Of a DNA stretch of 5,195 nucleotides, positions 4,807 through 5,195 are shown piece by piece. The DNA is taken from assembly GCA_006226985.1 (NCBI GenBank), contig SBGC01000051.1:1-5195 (forward strand), in the 5' to 3' direction. Each line of letters begins with the position of its first letter. Position 1 is the first letter of the stretch. The notes beneath the pieces are model-generated. The model had not been told where the DNA came from, searched no databases, and was given only the letters and a program-made list of their open reading frames with translations. A program made the position numbers and the translations under genes. Source of the DNA: Bacillota bacterium. Lineage in GTDB: Bacteria > Bacillota_I > Bacilli_A > Acholeplasmatales > Acholeplasmataceae.

Positions 4807-5195
4807 AAATATTTATCGTAGGTCTAGGATTAATTGGTGCATCTTATGCAGAAGGATTGCACCATCGTGGACACAAGATTTATGCTTATAACAGAAATCA
4901 TGATCATGTGTTGACAGGCATCAAACAAGGTTTTATTCAAGATGATAATAATCTAAAACGATTATCATCATGTGACCTTGTTATTTTAGCTTTATATCCA
5001 GAGCATAATGTTCAATTTGTCAAAGAAAACTTAGAACTTTTTAAAAAAGGTCAAGTGATCACAGATGTTAGTGGAACAAAAACGAAAATGATGAGTGAAC
5101 TTGAAGAATTACTCCCTAAAGGTGTATCTTATACATCGCATCATCCGATGGCAGGTAAAGAAACAAGTGGTTTTTTATCAAGAGATGCGAAGATC
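4803..5195 (+). CDS. tyrA: Prephenate dehydrogenase (3' partial)
   Basis: The gene starts at the ATG overlapping the aroF stop (ATGA, 4803-4806) and remains open for 131 codons to the right edge. It begins MKIFIVGLGLIGASYAEGL, the GxGxxG dinucleotide-binding turn of a Rossmann fold. It continues with IYAYNRN at the end of strand 2, CDLVILALYP, VITDVSGTKT and SHHPMAGKETSGF, motifs typical of the TyrA prephenate dehydrogenase N-terminal domain. It oxidatively decarboxylates prephenate to 4-hydroxyphenylpyruvate, the committed step to tyrosine. R28 (NRN) after strand 2, rather than an acidic residue, would fit NADP preference, but this is uncertain. The helical dimerisation domain lies beyond the window. 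Neighbouring aroF and the Tyr-rich leader make an arogenate- or tyrosine-branch role consistent. Confidence 0.93.
   Translation, partial: MKIFIVGLGLIGASYAEGLHHRGHKIYAYNRNHDHVLTGIKQGFIQDDNNLKRLSSCDLVILALYPEHNVQFVKENLELFKKGQVITDVSGTKTKMMSELEELLPKGVSYTSHHPMAGKETSGFLSRDAKI

Overview
The window is AT-rich (by eye roughly a third G+C), uses strong AGGAGG-type ribosome binding sites, and ends genes with TGA as well as TAA/TAG, so the standard code applies. Gene content (a MocR-type regulator, a PadR regulator with a HAAS membrane partner, a haem lipoprotein pair, and a type I-beta DAHP synthase followed by prephenate dehydrogenase) fits a low-GC Gram-positive (Bacillota) or a free-living relative of the Acholeplasma/Izemoplasma type. 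I cannot place it more finely from this sequence.

Layout. Bases 1-1086 (+) hold the C-terminal part of a MocR/GntR-type regulator, namely its aminotransferase-like PLP domain; the start lies off the left edge. Six bases later, facing it, are two minus-strand genes with a 2-base gap: a cytochrome b5-like haem lipoprotein (2054-1734) followed by a seven-helix ferric-reductase/MsrQ-like membrane protein (1731-1093). They look like an extracytoplasmic haem electron-transfer pair. Upstream of them, separated by a clear rho-independent terminator (2121-2153), is another minus-strand operon: PadR regulator (3437-3114) overlapping by 11 bases a HAAS-domain membrane protein made of five tandem two-helix repeats (3124-2165). 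Two copies of a 21-base palindrome flank and overlap the PadR promoter, which suggests autorepression.

Bases 3502-3786 are the control region of a divergent plus-strand operon for tyrosine synthesis, aroF (3787-4806) and tyrA (4803 to the right edge), joined by an ATGA overlap. The leader encodes a 14-residue peptide, MFKYKKAVYYYAYH, with five tyrosines. Downstream is a set of mutually exclusive RNA hairpins: a hairpin just after the peptide stop, an alternative that traps the antiterminator, the antiterminator itself, and a terminator with a U-tract. I could trace all pairings by hand. This is a complete-looking ribosome-mediated tyrosine attenuator and is the most interesting item in the window: a Tyr-rich leader peptide, rather than a T-box, controlling the first step of the shikimate pathway together with the Tyr-specific branch enzyme.

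The aroF product also carries the N-terminal ferredoxin-like domain that in the Thermotoga-type family mediates feedback inhibition, so the pathway is probably controlled by tyrosine both at transcription and at enzyme activity.
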